Assembly (NCBI RefSeq): GCF_003429105.1
Contig: NZ_QVTD01000003.1
Location: 868,001 to 932,000, forward strand
Length of the DNA stretch: 64,000 nucleotides
Direction of reading: 5' to 3'
Source: Peribacillus glennii
GTDB lineage: Bacteria > Bacillota > Bacilli > Bacillales > DSM-1321
The notes beneath the pieces are model-generated. The model searched no databases. It worked only from the letters and a program-made list of their open reading frames with translations, and was not told the DNA's origin. Positions 44,229 to 52,949 of this stretch are shown here, in pieces (position 1 is the first letter of the stretch; each line of letters begins with the position of its first letter). Both the position numbers and the translations under genes were made by a program.

Positions 44229-44789
44229 ATGTTAAAAAAAAGAGAATTAGTAGATTGTAATCCTCTTTATGAGTTAATGAAGCATCCAGATGTCTTCCCT
44301 TTCGTGCGCCATAAAACAGATTCATATGAAGAATATTTATTTGTAACCAAGCAAACGATGGAAGCTGAAGAAAATGGGGAAGTGATTTCCCGCACCATAA
44401 CAGACGAATGGGGAGCGCCGATCGGCACGATTTCATTGTTTGATGTGGAGGACAATGCCGGATTTCTTGCAACCTGGCTGGGCAAGCCATACCACGGGAA
44501 AGGCTATAACTCCCGTGCGAAAGAGGCTTTTTTCAATGAACTTTTCTTTGATCTTGGATTGAAAACTGTGTACATGCGAATCCGCAAGCTCAATCTTCGT
44601 TCCATTCACGCGGCAGAAAAATTGCCTTATGTAATGAAAGCGAATGAAACGAGAAAATCCTTATACGATAAGCTTAACCGGGACGGCGAGATTTACGATC
44701 TATACGAAATCCCAAAGGACTTGTATAACCTTTATATTCTCAGGCAGGACCATCACCAGGATGAATCGCAGCAACTGCTGGAAGCATAG
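44229..44789 (+). CDS. GNAT-family N-acetyltransferase
   Basis: 186 residues with GCGGAGGGA before the ATG. It has the fold's acetyl-CoA loop in WLGKPYHGKGYNSRAKEAFF (Q/RxxGxG-like: GKPYHGKGY), and VYMRIRKLNLRSIHAAEKL, the RimJ/RimL-type 'N..S...aek' motif. Such enzymes acetylate ribosomal proteins, amino sugars or antibiotics. The substrate is not known. A terminator lies eight bases beyond the stop. Confidence 0.85.
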   Translation: MLKKRELVDCNPLYELMKHPDVFPFVRHKTDSYEEYLFVTKQTMEAEENGEVISRTITDEWGAPIGTISLFDVEDNAGFLATWLGKPYHGKGYNSRAKEAFFNELFFDLGLKTVYMRIRKLNLRSIHAAEKLPYVMKANETRKSLYDKLNRDGEIYDLYEIPKDLYNLYILRQDHHQDESQQLLEA

Positions 44790-44796
44790 GAAAGGT

Positions 44797-44826
44797 CGGT
44801 GCATATGCACCGGCTTTTATTTATTG
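44797..44826 (+). terminator. Terminator of the GNAT gene
   Basis: The palindrome CGGTGCATATGCACCG has a short loop and is followed by GCTTTTATTTATT. Confidence 0.75.
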
Positions 44827-44996
44827 GCCTGGACAAGAAAGGAAAACCGAAACCTTTGCGGCCTGGGCCTGATCCCTCTTTGCTTTCTTTTTTTATCTTT
44901 CCTTTATGGTTCTTGATGATCTGCTACGATTTCATCAATCCGAGACCGGTACCCTTGTCCTTAGTAGAGCAAAAGGGTTCTCCAAGAATACGCTAA
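44805..44996 (+). CDS. Doubtful small membrane ORF, 63 residues
   Basis: The ATG lies in the terminator hairpin of the gene before it, with AAAGG nine bases upstream. The product has a Lys/Pro-rich N-terminal part (LDKKGKPKPLRPGPDPS) and one hydrophobic segment (SFFIFPLWFLMICYDF). No family is recognised. Overlap with the terminator makes it uncertain. Confidence 0.3.
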   Translation: MHRLLFIGLDKKGKPKPLRPGPDPSLLSFFIFPLWFLMICYDFINPRPVPLSLVEQKGSPRIR

Positions 44997-45073
44997 CGCT
45001 CGTCCGGCGTCCGCACCCTGTCATCAAATACACTTTGCGTCTCATATATTGATATACTACCATGAGGATTCCA

Positions 45074-45226
45074 TTATTTTTGATTGTTTTCGACAAATTT
45101 CTCATACAGATTTCGAAGCACGTACGTCTTATAAAGCTGCAATTTCCGCCTTTCCAGTGGATGCCTCGTAATTCCCGCTTCGACGAGGCGTTGGATGAAC
45201 CAGCCCTTTGAATAAATATGTGCCAT
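45074..45226 (-). CDS. DUF2639-like small protein, 50 residues
   Basis: ATG with AAGGGGGAG six bases upstream. The translation starts MAHIYSKGWFIQRLVEAG, continues ITRHPLERRKLQLYKTYVL and ends RNLYEKFVENNQK. The pattern 'SKGW...L...GI..HP...RKL.LYKTY' is typical of the small DUF2639 (YflJ-like) family of Bacillaceae. It has no membrane segment and is basic. The role is unknown. Confidence 0.8.
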   Translation of the reverse strand: MAHIYSKGWFIQRLVEAGITRHPLERRKLQLYKTYVLRNLYEKFVENNQK

Positions 45227-45471
45227 AATTCTCCCCCTTTATTTCCTGGTTATTCATACTTATGAATATAAGGGGAGTCCTATGACAGATTGCCTGCATC
45301 TTACGCACCTTTCGACCGGCAAACATTATCCATTAATATACTAATACCAGATTTCACTCTTTAGTGGCATCGATCCTATTTATTTGTTATCCTATTTTAC
45401 GTGGTTTTCCAATAGACATCTTTCCATTACCTTAGAAAGCTAGGAAACTTACATTCTCAGGAGGTCTTACA

Positions 45472-46566
45472 TTGCCAACAGATTTCATTTACGGAGATAT
45501 ATGGATAAAGATTGGGATATCAATCGGAATATTCCTTTTATTCATCGGTTTACGAAAGGTATTTACCACCTACATATTTAAGTTCTTCCTGCGCTTTGCC
45601 GAGAAACGGAACATTCACACAGCAGCCAATATCATGCTTGCCCTGGAAAAACCAATGCGTTGGCTCATTGTGTTAATCGGTGTTTTAATCAGCTTGCGCT
45701 ACTTTCCATATGAAATCGTCTCAAACGAAACGAAAAAAAAAATATTCCGTTCAGGATTCATTGTGCTGGCAGCCTGGAGCCTTATCAATCTCAGCTCGAT
45801 CGCAACGTTATTGTTTCCAAAACTCATGAAAAAAATCGATTTTGATGTCGACCAGATTGTACTCCCTTTTATCACCAAAATGGTAAATGTGATTATTTTC
45901 GCACTTGCAACCAGCATAGTGGCCGAAGAATGGGGTTATAATGTAAACGGCTTTGTTGCAGGGCTGGGGCTTGGCGGACTAGCATTTGCCCTGGCAGCGA
46001 AAGAAACGTTGAGCAACCTTTTTGGCGGCTTAGTGATCGTCACAGAAAAGCCTTTTACAATAGGTGATTGGATCAAAACCCCCAGTGTTGAAGGCATTAT
46101 TGAGGATATTACATTCCGAAGTACCAAGGTGCGGACATTTGCACAAGCGCTGGTAACTGTCCCAAACTCCACTTTATCGAATGAGCCAATTATAAACTGG
46201 TCAAAAATGGGGAAACGCCAGGTGGCATTCCATTTGGGAGTGTCCTATGATACTCCTAAAGCTCAATTGGAACAGGTCATCCGACGGATTGAAAATATGC
46301 TTGCCCACCATGAACTGGTGCATCCGGATACAATCTTAGTGAAGTTTGACCAGTTCAGTGATTCCAGCCTTGATATTTATTTATATTTCTTCACAAGCCT
46401 GACAGACTTCGCCTCTTACTTAAAAATAAAGGAAGATATCAATTTTAAGATCCTGGGGATTTTGGAAGAAGAAGACGTGCAGCTCGCGTTCCCGACAAGG
46501 ACGCTGATTGTTCAGACCGAATCAACCGAAACCCAACAAGCCGTTTTTGAAAAATCAAGCAGTTAA
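45472..46566 (+). CDS. MscS-family mechanosensitive channel
   Basis: 364 residues, TTG start with AGGAGG seven bases upstream. Several N-terminal helices precede the pore helix NGFVAGLGLGGLAFALAAKE, then LSNLFGGLVIVTEKPFTIGDWI, the MscS beta-domain motif, and the C-terminal vestibule (LVTVPNSTLSNEPIINWSKM). It resembles B. subtilis YhdY. It works as a solute valve under osmotic down-shock. A terminator follows the stop. Confidence 0.92.
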   Translation: MPTDFIYGDIWIKIGISIGIFLLFIGLRKVFTTYIFKFFLRFAEKRNIHTAANIMLALEKPMRWLIVLIGVLISLRYFPYEIVSNETKKKIFRSGFIVLAAWSLINLSSIATLLFPKLMKKIDFDVDQIVLPFITKMVNVIIFALATSIVAEEWGYNVNGFVAGLGLGGLAFALAAKETLSNLFGGLVIVTEKPFTIGDWIKTPSVEGIIEDITFRSTKVRTFAQALVTVPNSTLSNEPIINWSKMGKRQVAFHLGVSYDTPKAQLEQVIRRIENMLAHHELVHPDTILVKFDQFSDSSLDIYLYFFTSLTDFASYLKIKEDINFKILGILEEEDVQLAFPTRTLIVQTESTETQQAVFEKSSS

Positions 46567-46567
46567 C

Positions 46568-46593
46568 AAAAGCTGTCCCCGATGGGGCAGCTT
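46568..46593 (+). terminator. Terminator of the MscS-family gene
   Basis: AAAAGCTGCCCC-type stem AAAAGCTGTCCCC / GGGGCAGCTTTT with a three-base loop. Confidence 0.8.
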
Positions 46594-46656
46594 TTCCATT
46601 TGAATATGTTATAATTCTTTCTGTGTCTAAAAATATACATAGAGGTACTAAGTAAA

Positions 46657-48021
46657 ATGAATATCACACATAACAGGTCACAAAAATTGCGCCAGTTGTT
46701 TGTTATTTTATTTCCGATTTTAATCACCCAGCTCGGTTTATATGCGATGAATTTTTTCGATATCATGATGTCCGGCAAATACAGCACAGATGATGTTGCT
46801 GGCGTTTCAATCGGCAGTTCGATTTGGGTACCTGTCTACACCGGCCTTAGTGGGATCCTGCTCGCGATAACCCCGATCGTTTCCCAGCTGATCGGTGCCA
46901 GGAATAAAAAATCTGTTCCCTTTTCTATTCTTCAGGGAGTTTATCTCGCGGCAGCGATGGCTCTTTTGGTGATGCTGATCGGTTCTTTTGTCCTGAATCC
47001 CATCCTCCAAGGAATGAGCCTGACAGCCAATGTACACCGGGTAGCGCATGATTATCTGGTTGCTCTTTCGATCGGCATGGTCCCTTTGTTCATCTATAAT
47101 GTCCTTCGTTCGTTTATTGATTCATTGGGGCAGACGAGGGTATCGATGATCATTACGCTCCTCGCACTTCCGATTAATGTCGCATTGAATTATTTGCTTA
47201 TTTACGGAAAATTTGGTTTTCCCGAGCTGGGCGGTGTCGGTTCAGGCTATGCAACAGCAATTACTTACTGGATCATTACCATAATTGCAGTGGTCGTGAT
47301 CATAAAGATCCATCCCTTTTCGGATTACCAAATTTTCAAAACGTTTTATAAAGTTTCCTTTAAAGAATGGGCTTCTTTATTAAAAATCGGTGTCCCAATC
47401 GGGTTTTCAATATTCTTCGAAACAAGTATTTTTGCTGCGGTCACGCTTTTCATGAGCGAATACGATACCATCACCATCGCTTCCCATCAAATTGCGATGA
47501 ATTTTGCTTCGTTTTTGTATATGATGCCTCTAAGTATCTCGATGGCACTGACCATAGTCGTTGGCTTTGAAGCGGGGGCCAAACGTCTACAGGATGCGCG
47601 GGAATACAGTGTTATTGGTATCATAATGGCTGTTTCGATGTCATTATTATGCGCACTCGCCATTTTCTTTTTCAGAGAGCCTGTGGCGTCCCTCTATACG
47701 GAAGATGAAAAAGTGATGCAGCTTACAGCACAATTCCTGATATATGCCTTGTTCTTTCAACTCTCAGACGCAATAGCCGCGCCTATACAGGGTGTGCTTC
47801 GCGGATATAAGGATGTACATATAACCTTTTTGATGAGCCTGGTATCCTACTGGGTGATTGGATTACCGACTGGGTATTTACTGGCTACCTTCACGGATAT
47901 GGGCGCATTCGGTTTTTGGATCGGCCTCATAACAGGACTTGCCATGGGTGCAATCGGACTATCGGGCCGTTTATTATATATACAATGGATAAAATATCCT
48001 AAGAAATATGCGGTAAAATAA
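46657..48021 (+). CDS. MATE-family efflux transporter
   Basis: 454 residues, 12 helices. The N-terminal lobe has PILITQLGLYAMNFFDIMMSGKYS and the second lobe LLKIGVPIGFSIFFETSIFA. ISHQIAMNF-like SHQIAMNFASFLYMMPLSIS is typical of NorM/YojI. It is a Na+ or H+ driven exporter of cationic drugs or metabolites. A ribosome site (AGAGGTAC) lies some ten bases upstream. No clear terminator follows. Confidence 0.92.
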   Translation: MNITHNRSQKLRQLFVILFPILITQLGLYAMNFFDIMMSGKYSTDDVAGVSIGSSIWVPVYTGLSGILLAITPIVSQLIGARNKKSVPFSILQGVYLAAAMALLVMLIGSFVLNPILQGMSLTANVHRVAHDYLVALSIGMVPLFIYNVLRSFIDSLGQTRVSMIITLLALPINVALNYLLIYGKFGFPELGGVGSGYATAITYWIITIIAVVVIIKIHPFSDYQIFKTFYKVSFKEWASLLKIGVPIGFSIFFETSIFAAVTLFMSEYDTITIASHQIAMNFASFLYMMPLSISMALTIVVGFEAGAKRLQDAREYSVIGIIMAVSMSLLCALAIFFFREPVASLYTEDEKVMQLTAQFLIYALFFQLSDAIAAPIQGVLRGYKDVHITFLMSLVSYWVIGLPTGYLLATFTDMGAFGFWIGLITGLAMGAIGLSGRLLYIQWIKYPKKYAVK

Positions 48022-48148
48022 AGGCTGACTCAGGTGGCAGGTGCTCAGGCCCCACACCCCCCTATATTAAGACAGCACATTAAAGCCAAATCTAAATGTA
48101 GAAGGTTGTATGGGGCAGACCCTTATGACTCAGCTTTTTGCAATTCCA

Positions 48149-48922
48149 TCATTCTTGGTAAATTTTATGAAGGACATCTTTCCCGCCGGTCACCGGGATA
48201 ACGCTTCCCGTGATAAAATCCGATTTTTCATCGCAAAGGAAGCTGATGACCCTGGCCAGATCTTCCCCCGTTCCCGGCCTGCCGACTGGTACCGTTTTGT
48301 CCTTTCGCTCTTTAGCCAAATCTATGCCGCCTTCTTTCCAATCTCCTATTATATCTCCTGGAGTAACCATGTTGACGGTAATGCCGAAGGCTGCTTCTTC
48401 CAGGGCAAGCGTTTTCGTCAGGGAGGTCAACCCGCTTTTTGCGGCAGCAAAGGCGGAGCGGTATATCCACCCGGGGGCTGTTTCACTTCTTTCAAAGCCA
48501 AAGGTGACAATTCTTCCCCATTTGTTCTTTCTCATATGCGGAATTATTTCTTTAGCCATATAAAAAAAACCGTTTAAATTGCCGTTTATTAAATAGTTCC
48601 ATTCATCACTGCTATATTCGGCCATCGTTTTGCGTTCATGTATGTAAGGACCAGCATTATGGATGAGAATGTCGATTTTTCCGTATTTGCCAATAATATC
48701 GCTGACTGCCCTTTTACATTCAGATTCATCTGCGGCATCCCCTTTTACCGCGTATCCACTGACTCCATACACCCTCTCAAGTTCATGTGCCAGCTCCTCG
48801 GCTTCTAATTTGCTTTTTCGATAGGTGACAGCAACTGAAATCCCTGATTCCGCCAGCACTCGTGCGGTTTTCCGGCCAATTCCTGTGGCCCCGCCTGTAA
48901 TGACAGCTACTTTTTCCTTCAC
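48149..48922 (-). CDS. SDR-family oxidoreductase with Phe in place of the catalytic Tyr
   Basis: 257 residues, GTG start with AGAGGTA upstream. The cofactor motif TGGATGIGRKTARVL (residues 9-23), the HNAG motif and the C-terminal PVTGGKDVL are normal for FabG-like SDRs. The active site reads YRSAFAAAKSGLTSL, so the position of the catalytic tyrosine in YxxxK holds Phe, while Lys is kept. A Tyr lies four residues earlier. The enzyme may use another residue or may not be a standard dehydrogenase. Confidence 0.85.
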   Translation of the reverse strand: MKEKVAVITGGATGIGRKTARVLAESGISVAVTYRKSKLEAEELAHELERVYGVSGYAVKGDAADESECKRAVSDIIGKYGKIDILIHNAGPYIHERKTMAEYSSDEWNYLINGNLNGFFYMAKEIIPHMRKNKWGRIVTFGFERSETAPGWIYRSAFAAAKSGLTSLTKTLALEEAAFGITVNMVTPGDIIGDWKEGGIDLAKERKDKTVPVGRPGTGEDLARVISFLCDEKSDFITGSVIPVTGGKDVLHKIYQE

Positions 48923-49035
48923 AGAAATTACCTCTTTATATTTAGAGTCTTTATTTTATTATACATAAATTTGTTCGATTCTCTAACTATTAATAGCCAT
49001 TTTCCATAGCCAATAAGGCCTTTAATGTTTTATTA

Positions 49036-49063
49036 ACGATTAGGCAGATGCTGGCATAGAATA
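49036..49063 (+). promoter_or_regulatory. Probable sigma-K promoter of the GerP/Hsp20 operon
   Basis: CATAGAATA (49055-49063) fits the sigma-K -10 CATA-N3-TA exactly. AC (49036-49037) lies 17 bases upstream, as required for the -35. Expression in the late mother cell is inferred. Confidence 0.6.
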
Positions 49064-49093
49064 ACACATCAATTTCAGAAGGGATTTGTGCGG

Positions 49094-49336
49094 ATGCAGA
49101 CTGTTATCAATATATACAGCCTTAAGATCCATAATATCTCAAGCAACGGTAGTATTAATATAGGTGAGTCGCTTCACAATTCACCGACTGCCAATACGAA
49201 ATCGACTGGGCAAAACTCTTCATATGGAGATTATGCCCCGCCACATGCCCAGATGGAAAATGTGTATATCGACCCAGACGTCAGTGATCAATCGGATATT
49301 GCAAACCCGGCTCCAGTGATATCTAATCAAGCGTAA
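49094..49336 (+). CDS. GerPA/GerPF-like spore germination protein (first copy)
   Basis: 80 residues from the ATG at 49094 behind AAGGGA; a GTG two codons upstream is the alternative. It opens MQTVINIYSLKIHNISSNGS, then INIGESLHNSP, the GerPA/PF pattern of a short beta-rich protein with 'GD/GE...SP' and a terminal DPDVSDQ motif. GerP proteins sit in the coat and let germinants pass. It is the first gene of a five-gene operon. Confidence 0.75.
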   Translation: MQTVINIYSLKIHNISSNGSINIGESLHNSPTANTKSTGQNSSYGDYAPPHAQMENVYIDPDVSDQSDIANPAPVISNQA

Positions 49337-49348
49337 AGGATGATTCAA

Positions 49349-49591
49349 ATGCCTTATCAAATAAACATCTTCAATATTAAAACGAACAGCATCACAAGTA
49401 ATGCGAACATTGATATTGGCCCAACCATCCAGAACAGCCATACATCCAATTTTAAGCAGATCGGTGCAAACTTTGGTTTCGGAGATTTTTCTGTGTCCGG
49501 CTCATGTATGGCGAACGGGATGCTGGATACTGACATAGCTGACCAAGACCAAATTGCCACTCCTTCCATGCCAATGGCTAATCAATTATAA
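49349..49591 (+). CDS. GerPA/GerPF-like spore germination protein (second copy)
   Basis: 80 residues from the ATG at 49349; AAAGGATG lies upstream, so the ATG at 49340 is not used. It parallels the first copy: MPYQINIFNIKTNSITSNAN, IDIGPTIQNSH, and DTDIADQDQIATP at the end. Equal length and shared layout suggest tandem duplication followed by divergence. Spacing to the first copy is 12 bases. Confidence 0.75.
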   Translation: MPYQINIFNIKTNSITSNANIDIGPTIQNSHTSNFKQIGANFGFGDFSVSGSCMANGMLDTDIADQDQIATPSMPMANQL

Positions 49592-49624
49592 CGAGTTCCA
49601 GTTTCCAGGAGAGAGGAATGCAAA

Positions 49625-50107
49625 ATGTTTCCATGGAATTTTCTTTTCCCTTTTCTTAAAAATAATCGCGACAATTTGCCAAAGTCATTCCCTTTTGATG
49701 TCCAGTCTCTTATTAACCAGGTAGTTTCCCAGGTCATCCCCGACAACCTACAGCAAATGATGGATCAGAATACCAACCAGGGTGTTCAAAATTCTAAACA
49801 AAATGTCAAAAACAGTAAGCGAAGTAATCACCCGTTAAATGCCGACGTTTTCGAAACCCATTCAGAAGTATACGTACGAGTTCCCATTAAAGATCCTGAA
49901 TGGGTTAAACAAGTTAAGATTTTTCATACTACCAACCAATCCATCATTGAGGGGATCCCAGACCAAGAGGATAAACATGTCATCACCCTGCCGGCGATTG
50001 TGAAGAAAAAAGGTTCTAGTGCGAAATACAAAGATGACACACTTGAAATTCGGCTAGTGAAAAATACTGATTTTCAATATTCCCAAATTGATGTTACAGA
50101 AATATAG
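49625..50107 (+). CDS. Hsp20-like coat protein (first copy)
   Basis: 160 residues with AGAGAGGAA before the ATG. The N-terminal part is Phe/Asn/Gln-rich (LFPFLKNNRDNLPKSFPFDV). The C-terminal part, about 75-160, has the alpha-crystallin strand pattern (DVFETHSEVYVRVPI and, near the end, YKDDTLEIRLVKN). That is like the spore proteins CotM and CotP. It lies 33 bases after the GerP-like pair on the same transcript. Confidence 0.65.
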   Translation: MFPWNFLFPFLKNNRDNLPKSFPFDVQSLINQVVSQVIPDNLQQMMDQNTNQGVQNSKQNVKNSKRSNHPLNADVFETHSEVYVRVPIKDPEWVKQVKIFHTTNQSIIEGIPDQEDKHVITLPAIVKKKGSSAKYKDDTLEIRLVKNTDFQYSQIDVTEI

Positions 50108-50200
50108 GCAAACGTTTTCCGTATTAACTTTGTACTTCTTCTGAAAATGCATTTACCAAAATATACTATAAGCACGAATGAACTGAAAGGTGGCACCATT

Positions 50201-50677
50201 ATGGATATGGAGAAACTTAAACAATGGATCGAACTGTCGCAATCATATCAGTCAGAACAATTCTGGAGACAGGTTTTTTCCCAGAAAAATGGCGAAGCGG
50301 GGTCAAGCCATTTTGACCAGTCCTTCTTCCAGGGACCTAAACAGCGGGTATCTGAATGGCCTCTTTACGATATGTATCTTTACAATGGAGTAATATGGAT
50401 CATAATTGAAATACCAGGAATCCGGCCGGAAGAAATTCAACTATCCATACAAGAAGATACATTGGTTGTGAGCGGCAATATAACAACGATTATGGAAGGT
50501 ATCCATTATTATGTAAAGGAAAGAAGGAATCAAAAATTCGAACGAAAAATCAAGCTTCCTGATTTGCCTGACATTGAAAAGCCGCAATTCCGATTTCAAC
50601 ATGGACTGATTATTGTTACTTATCCAATCCGGGAAGATGAACCGGTTCAGATTGACATTGCTCAACAAGAAGCCTGA
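50201..50677 (+). CDS. Hsp20/alpha-crystallin family protein (second copy)
   Basis: 158 residues from the ATG at 50201, behind AAAGGTGG; the longer frame has no site. The crystallin domain spans about 55-150: DMYLYNGVIWIIIEIPGIRP, then EEIQLSIQEDTLVVSGNI, KFERKIKLPDLPDIEK and FQHGLIIVTYPI. Small heat-shock proteins of this type are holdase chaperones or structural coat proteins. In this operon a coat role is more likely. The next gene starts two bases after its stop. Confidence 0.8.
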   Translation: MDMEKLKQWIELSQSYQSEQFWRQVFSQKNGEAGSSHFDQSFFQGPKQRVSEWPLYDMYLYNGVIWIIIEIPGIRPEEIQLSIQEDTLVVSGNITTIMEGIHYYVKERRNQKFERKIKLPDLPDIEKPQFRFQHGLIIVTYPIREDEPVQIDIAQQEA

Positions 50678-50679
50678 CC

Positions 50680-51150
50680 ATGTCGTCAATCAGACGTTTC
50701 TTTACTAAAAAGGAACCAATCTTACAAGATGTGGATAAAAGAATAAATTCGATTGAACAAACTTTAGAAACAATAAAGACTTACTTTTCACAAATTAATG
50801 ATGAAACTGCCTCTTCCCTTTTGAAGCAATTTGAGGATGAACTAAAACCCGCATTACGGCGGCAAATAAAAGACGCAAGTAAAAATGGCAAGAAAGAATC
50901 GGTACTGAATGATGTCCATAATCCACCGATTATTATCGAACAGCTTCGGGTAGACCAAATTGTAGTCCAAAAGTTGGAGTACAGCAACAATTTCGGCCAG
51001 CTGGGCATTCAGGAGCTCAAAGGCAAATTAAATATAGGAACTAGCCATGAGGGTGAAATCAAAACGGACAAAACGGATAAATTCATGTCCAAATCACATG
51101 AAAAAATGGCAGAAATTCCTGAAGTCAAATTTCAGCCAAGGAAGGAATGA
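50680..51150 (+). CDS. GerPC-like spore germination protein
   Basis: 156 residues, ATG two bases after the Hsp20 stop; the ribosome site is weak, so coupling is likely. The N-terminal half is coiled coil (NSIEQTLETIKTYFSQINDE). The C-terminal half holds IIIEQLRVDQIVVQKLEYSN and IQELKGKLNIGTSHEG, the GerPC 'R.E.I.v..l......L.G.LNIG' signature. It is shorter than usual GerPC (about 200). It ends the operon. Confidence 0.75.
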   Translation: MSSIRRFFTKKEPILQDVDKRINSIEQTLETIKTYFSQINDETASSLLKQFEDELKPALRRQIKDASKNGKKESVLNDVHNPPIIIEQLRVDQIVVQKLEYSNNFGQLGIQELKGKLNIGTSHEGEIKTDKTDKFMSKSHEKMAEIPEVKFQPRKE

Positions 51151-51186
51151 ATGACTAATATTTTAGAAATACTGTATAATGAAGAT

Positions 51187-51219
51187 GAAAAAAGACCAAA
51201 CCGAAAGATGGTTTGGTCT
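51187..51219 (-). terminator. Terminator between the GerP-like operon and the CAP gene
   Basis: Perfect AGACCAAACC / GGTTTGGTCT stem, with T6 on the minus strand (for the CAP gene). On + it has A run before it, so it may also stop the operon. Confidence 0.75.
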
Positions 51220-51234
51220 AAAAATTATCATATT

Positions 51235-51987
51235 TTATTTTCCGATGAACATTTGAGTCCAGTAGTTTCCTGAAGCCACATGTCCTACTCCGATGTGAGT
51301 GAAGTTAGGGTTCATGATGTTTTCACGGTGGCCCTGGCTGTTCATCCAAGCTTGTACTACTTCTTGAGGCGATTTTTGACCCATAGCGATGTTTTCACCT
51401 GCATAGCTGTAGCTGATGCCAAATTTCTTCATCATGTCAAACGGAGAACCGTAAGTTGGGCTGTTGTGGTCGAAATAGTTTTTATCCTTCATATCTTGTG
51501 ATTTGATTCCGGCTACTTTACTTAACTCGTTGTCTATTTGAAGAGCCTTAAGGCCTTGTTTCGCGCGTTCAGCATTAGTCAGCTCTACCACTTGCTTTTC
51601 AAATTGGCTTACTTCAGAGCTGGTTGGTGCTGGATTGTTTGCTGCTGGTTTTTGTGATGCTGGCTGTTGTGCCGGCTTCTGTGCTGCTGGTTTTTGTGCT
51701 GCTGGTTTTTGTGCTGCTGGCTGTTGTGCCGGCTTCTGTGCAACTGGCTGTTGTGCAACTGGCTGTTGTGCTTGTTGTTGTGGCACATTGCATTGGTTTT
51801 TGAATTGAGTGTTGAAGTTTCCTAGATATTGGTTTACTAGTTTTTGAGCTTCCTGTTGGTTGGAAACCTGGTAAACCATAGGTTTAACTTGATAATTTAT
51901 AGTAGAAGCATCTGCTTGCTTCACACCTGCACCTGACAGAATTACTGCAGCGGCTGCAGCGGCTGAGAAAAACATTTTCTTTTTCAT
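51235..51987 (-). CDS. Secreted CAP-domain (SCP/PR1-like) protein with Gln/Pro/Ala repeat
   Basis: 250 residues from the ATG at 51987 (GGGAGGA upstream). A signal peptide (MFFSAAAAAAVILSGAGVKQ) is followed by a short linker. A tandem repeat of QKPAAQKPA and QQPVAQ type (about residues 75-120; DNA 51630-51770) follows, and then a C-terminal CAP domain. CAP features are VVELTNAERAKQGLKALQID, FDHNSPTYG, YAGENIAMG and GHRENIMNPNFTHIGVG. It is similar to B. subtilis YkwD and YlbC. Function is unknown. Confidence 0.9.
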   Translation of the reverse strand: MKKKMFFSAAAAAAVILSGAGVKQADASTINYQVKPMVYQVSNQQEAQKLVNQYLGNFNTQFKNQCNVPQQQAQQPVAQQPVAQKPAQQPAAQKPAAQKPAAQKPAQQPASQKPAANNPAPTSSEVSQFEKQVVELTNAERAKQGLKALQIDNELSKVAGIKSQDMKDKNYFDHNSPTYGSPFDMMKKFGISYSYAGENIAMGQKSPQEVVQAWMNSQGHRENIMNPNFTHIGVGHVASGNYWTQMFIGK

Positions 51988-52356
51988 ATTCGAGATCCTC
52001 CCCATAATTACTTGGTTTGTTTCTTGCAAACTAATCATAACATGCGTTTTTTGTAATAATAGGCCCATCTATTTCCAATAGGTTTAAAGATTCAGTAAGA
52101 GTGAAATATGAATCGTATAAGATTCTACCAATTTATCAAAAAACGCCGTTAAGGCAAGGCTTATAGGATAGATGGGGATTGTTTCATGCATTCACTTTTT
52201 TTCCCTGCTGCTGGCAGGTGCCATACAACGTTTCCATCTACCTACTAGGAAACTTGTATTGACAGCATTTAAAACGGCATATATTATGTAACATATTTTA
52301 CTGTAATATTACAATCATTAAGTAATATTAATAATGTTAAACTGGATTTACCATGA

Positions 52357-52382
52357 AAAAAAACCCTGGAATTCCAGGGTTC
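52357..52382 (-). terminator. Terminator of the lipoprotein gene
   Basis: AACCCTGG / CCAGGGTT around AATT, then T8 on the minus strand. The 288-base gap from here to 52069 (CAP gene side) shows no gene. Confidence 0.8.
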
Positions 52383-52388
52383 AACAAG

Positions 52389-52859
52389 CTAATGACTATG
52401 TAAAGGCTCATTTTCTTCATTTTCCATAGTGTCCTTTTCCATGTGGTGACTGCTTCCCTCCTTCTCAGGTGCGCTCGGTTTTCCAATCACAAATTCTTTT
52501 TTGGGCATTGTGTGCATGCTTCGTGCAGTCACATGTGCATATACATAGTACGTGCCTTCTTTTGAAAATGTTTTTTCAAGGTCATACGTGCCATTCTTAG
52601 CATTATTGGCTTTAATCTTTTGATGTTTTTTACTTTGTGAGCGCCAAATTTCAAAAGTGACTTCATCTGCATCCTCCACCTGCTCTGCCCCGTAAGTAAC
52701 TTTGGCTTCAAAATGAACCTTATCACCAGGCTTAGCCGTTTCCGGATTCACATTGAAATCTACATTGAGCATTTTAGGAGTTTCGTCTCTTTCGTGCGCA
52801 TTAGTACAACCGCCCAGGAGAGCCATTATCGCCAGTGCCGCTATCGACAATTTCTTCAT
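52389..52859 (-). CDS. YtkA-like/FixH-type lipoprotein
   Basis: 156 residues. The lipobox is LLGGC (Cys near 18) after a short hydrophobic segment, so the mature protein is lipid-anchored outside the membrane. The beta-sandwich region includes KPGDKVHFEAKVTYGAEQVE and FSKEGTYYVYAHVTARSMHT, the YtkA-like domain pattern. The C-terminal tail is acidic and His-rich (ENEENEPLHSH), possibly metal-binding. AAGGGG lies upstream of the ATG. Confidence 0.85.
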   Translation of the reverse strand: MKKLSIAALAIMALLGGCTNAHERDETPKMLNVDFNVNPETAKPGDKVHFEAKVTYGAEQVEDADEVTFEIWRSQSKKHQKIKANNAKNGTYDLEKTFSKEGTYYVYAHVTARSMHTMPKKEFVIGKPSAPEKEGSSHHMEKDTMENEENEPLHSH

Positions 52860-52949
52860 ATATATACCCCTTATTTTTATTTCCTGCCATCATTAAGATA
52901 TCATGGAAGAAGGAAAAAAAGTGAAAAAATTCTGCTGAATTTTTAACAA

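Noticed and set aside
45277..45352. AAGGGGAG followed by ATG and 20 codons (MTDCLHLTHLSTGKHYPLIY)
   Set aside because: The ribosome site is good, but the frame is very short and overlaps nothing conserved that I recognise. Not called as a gene without comparative support.
52140..52240. Possible repeat copy (GCCGTTAAGGCAAGGCTT) near the CAP gene
   Set aside because: It lacks the final AGCCTGTATTCTGC block and the spacing does not fit.
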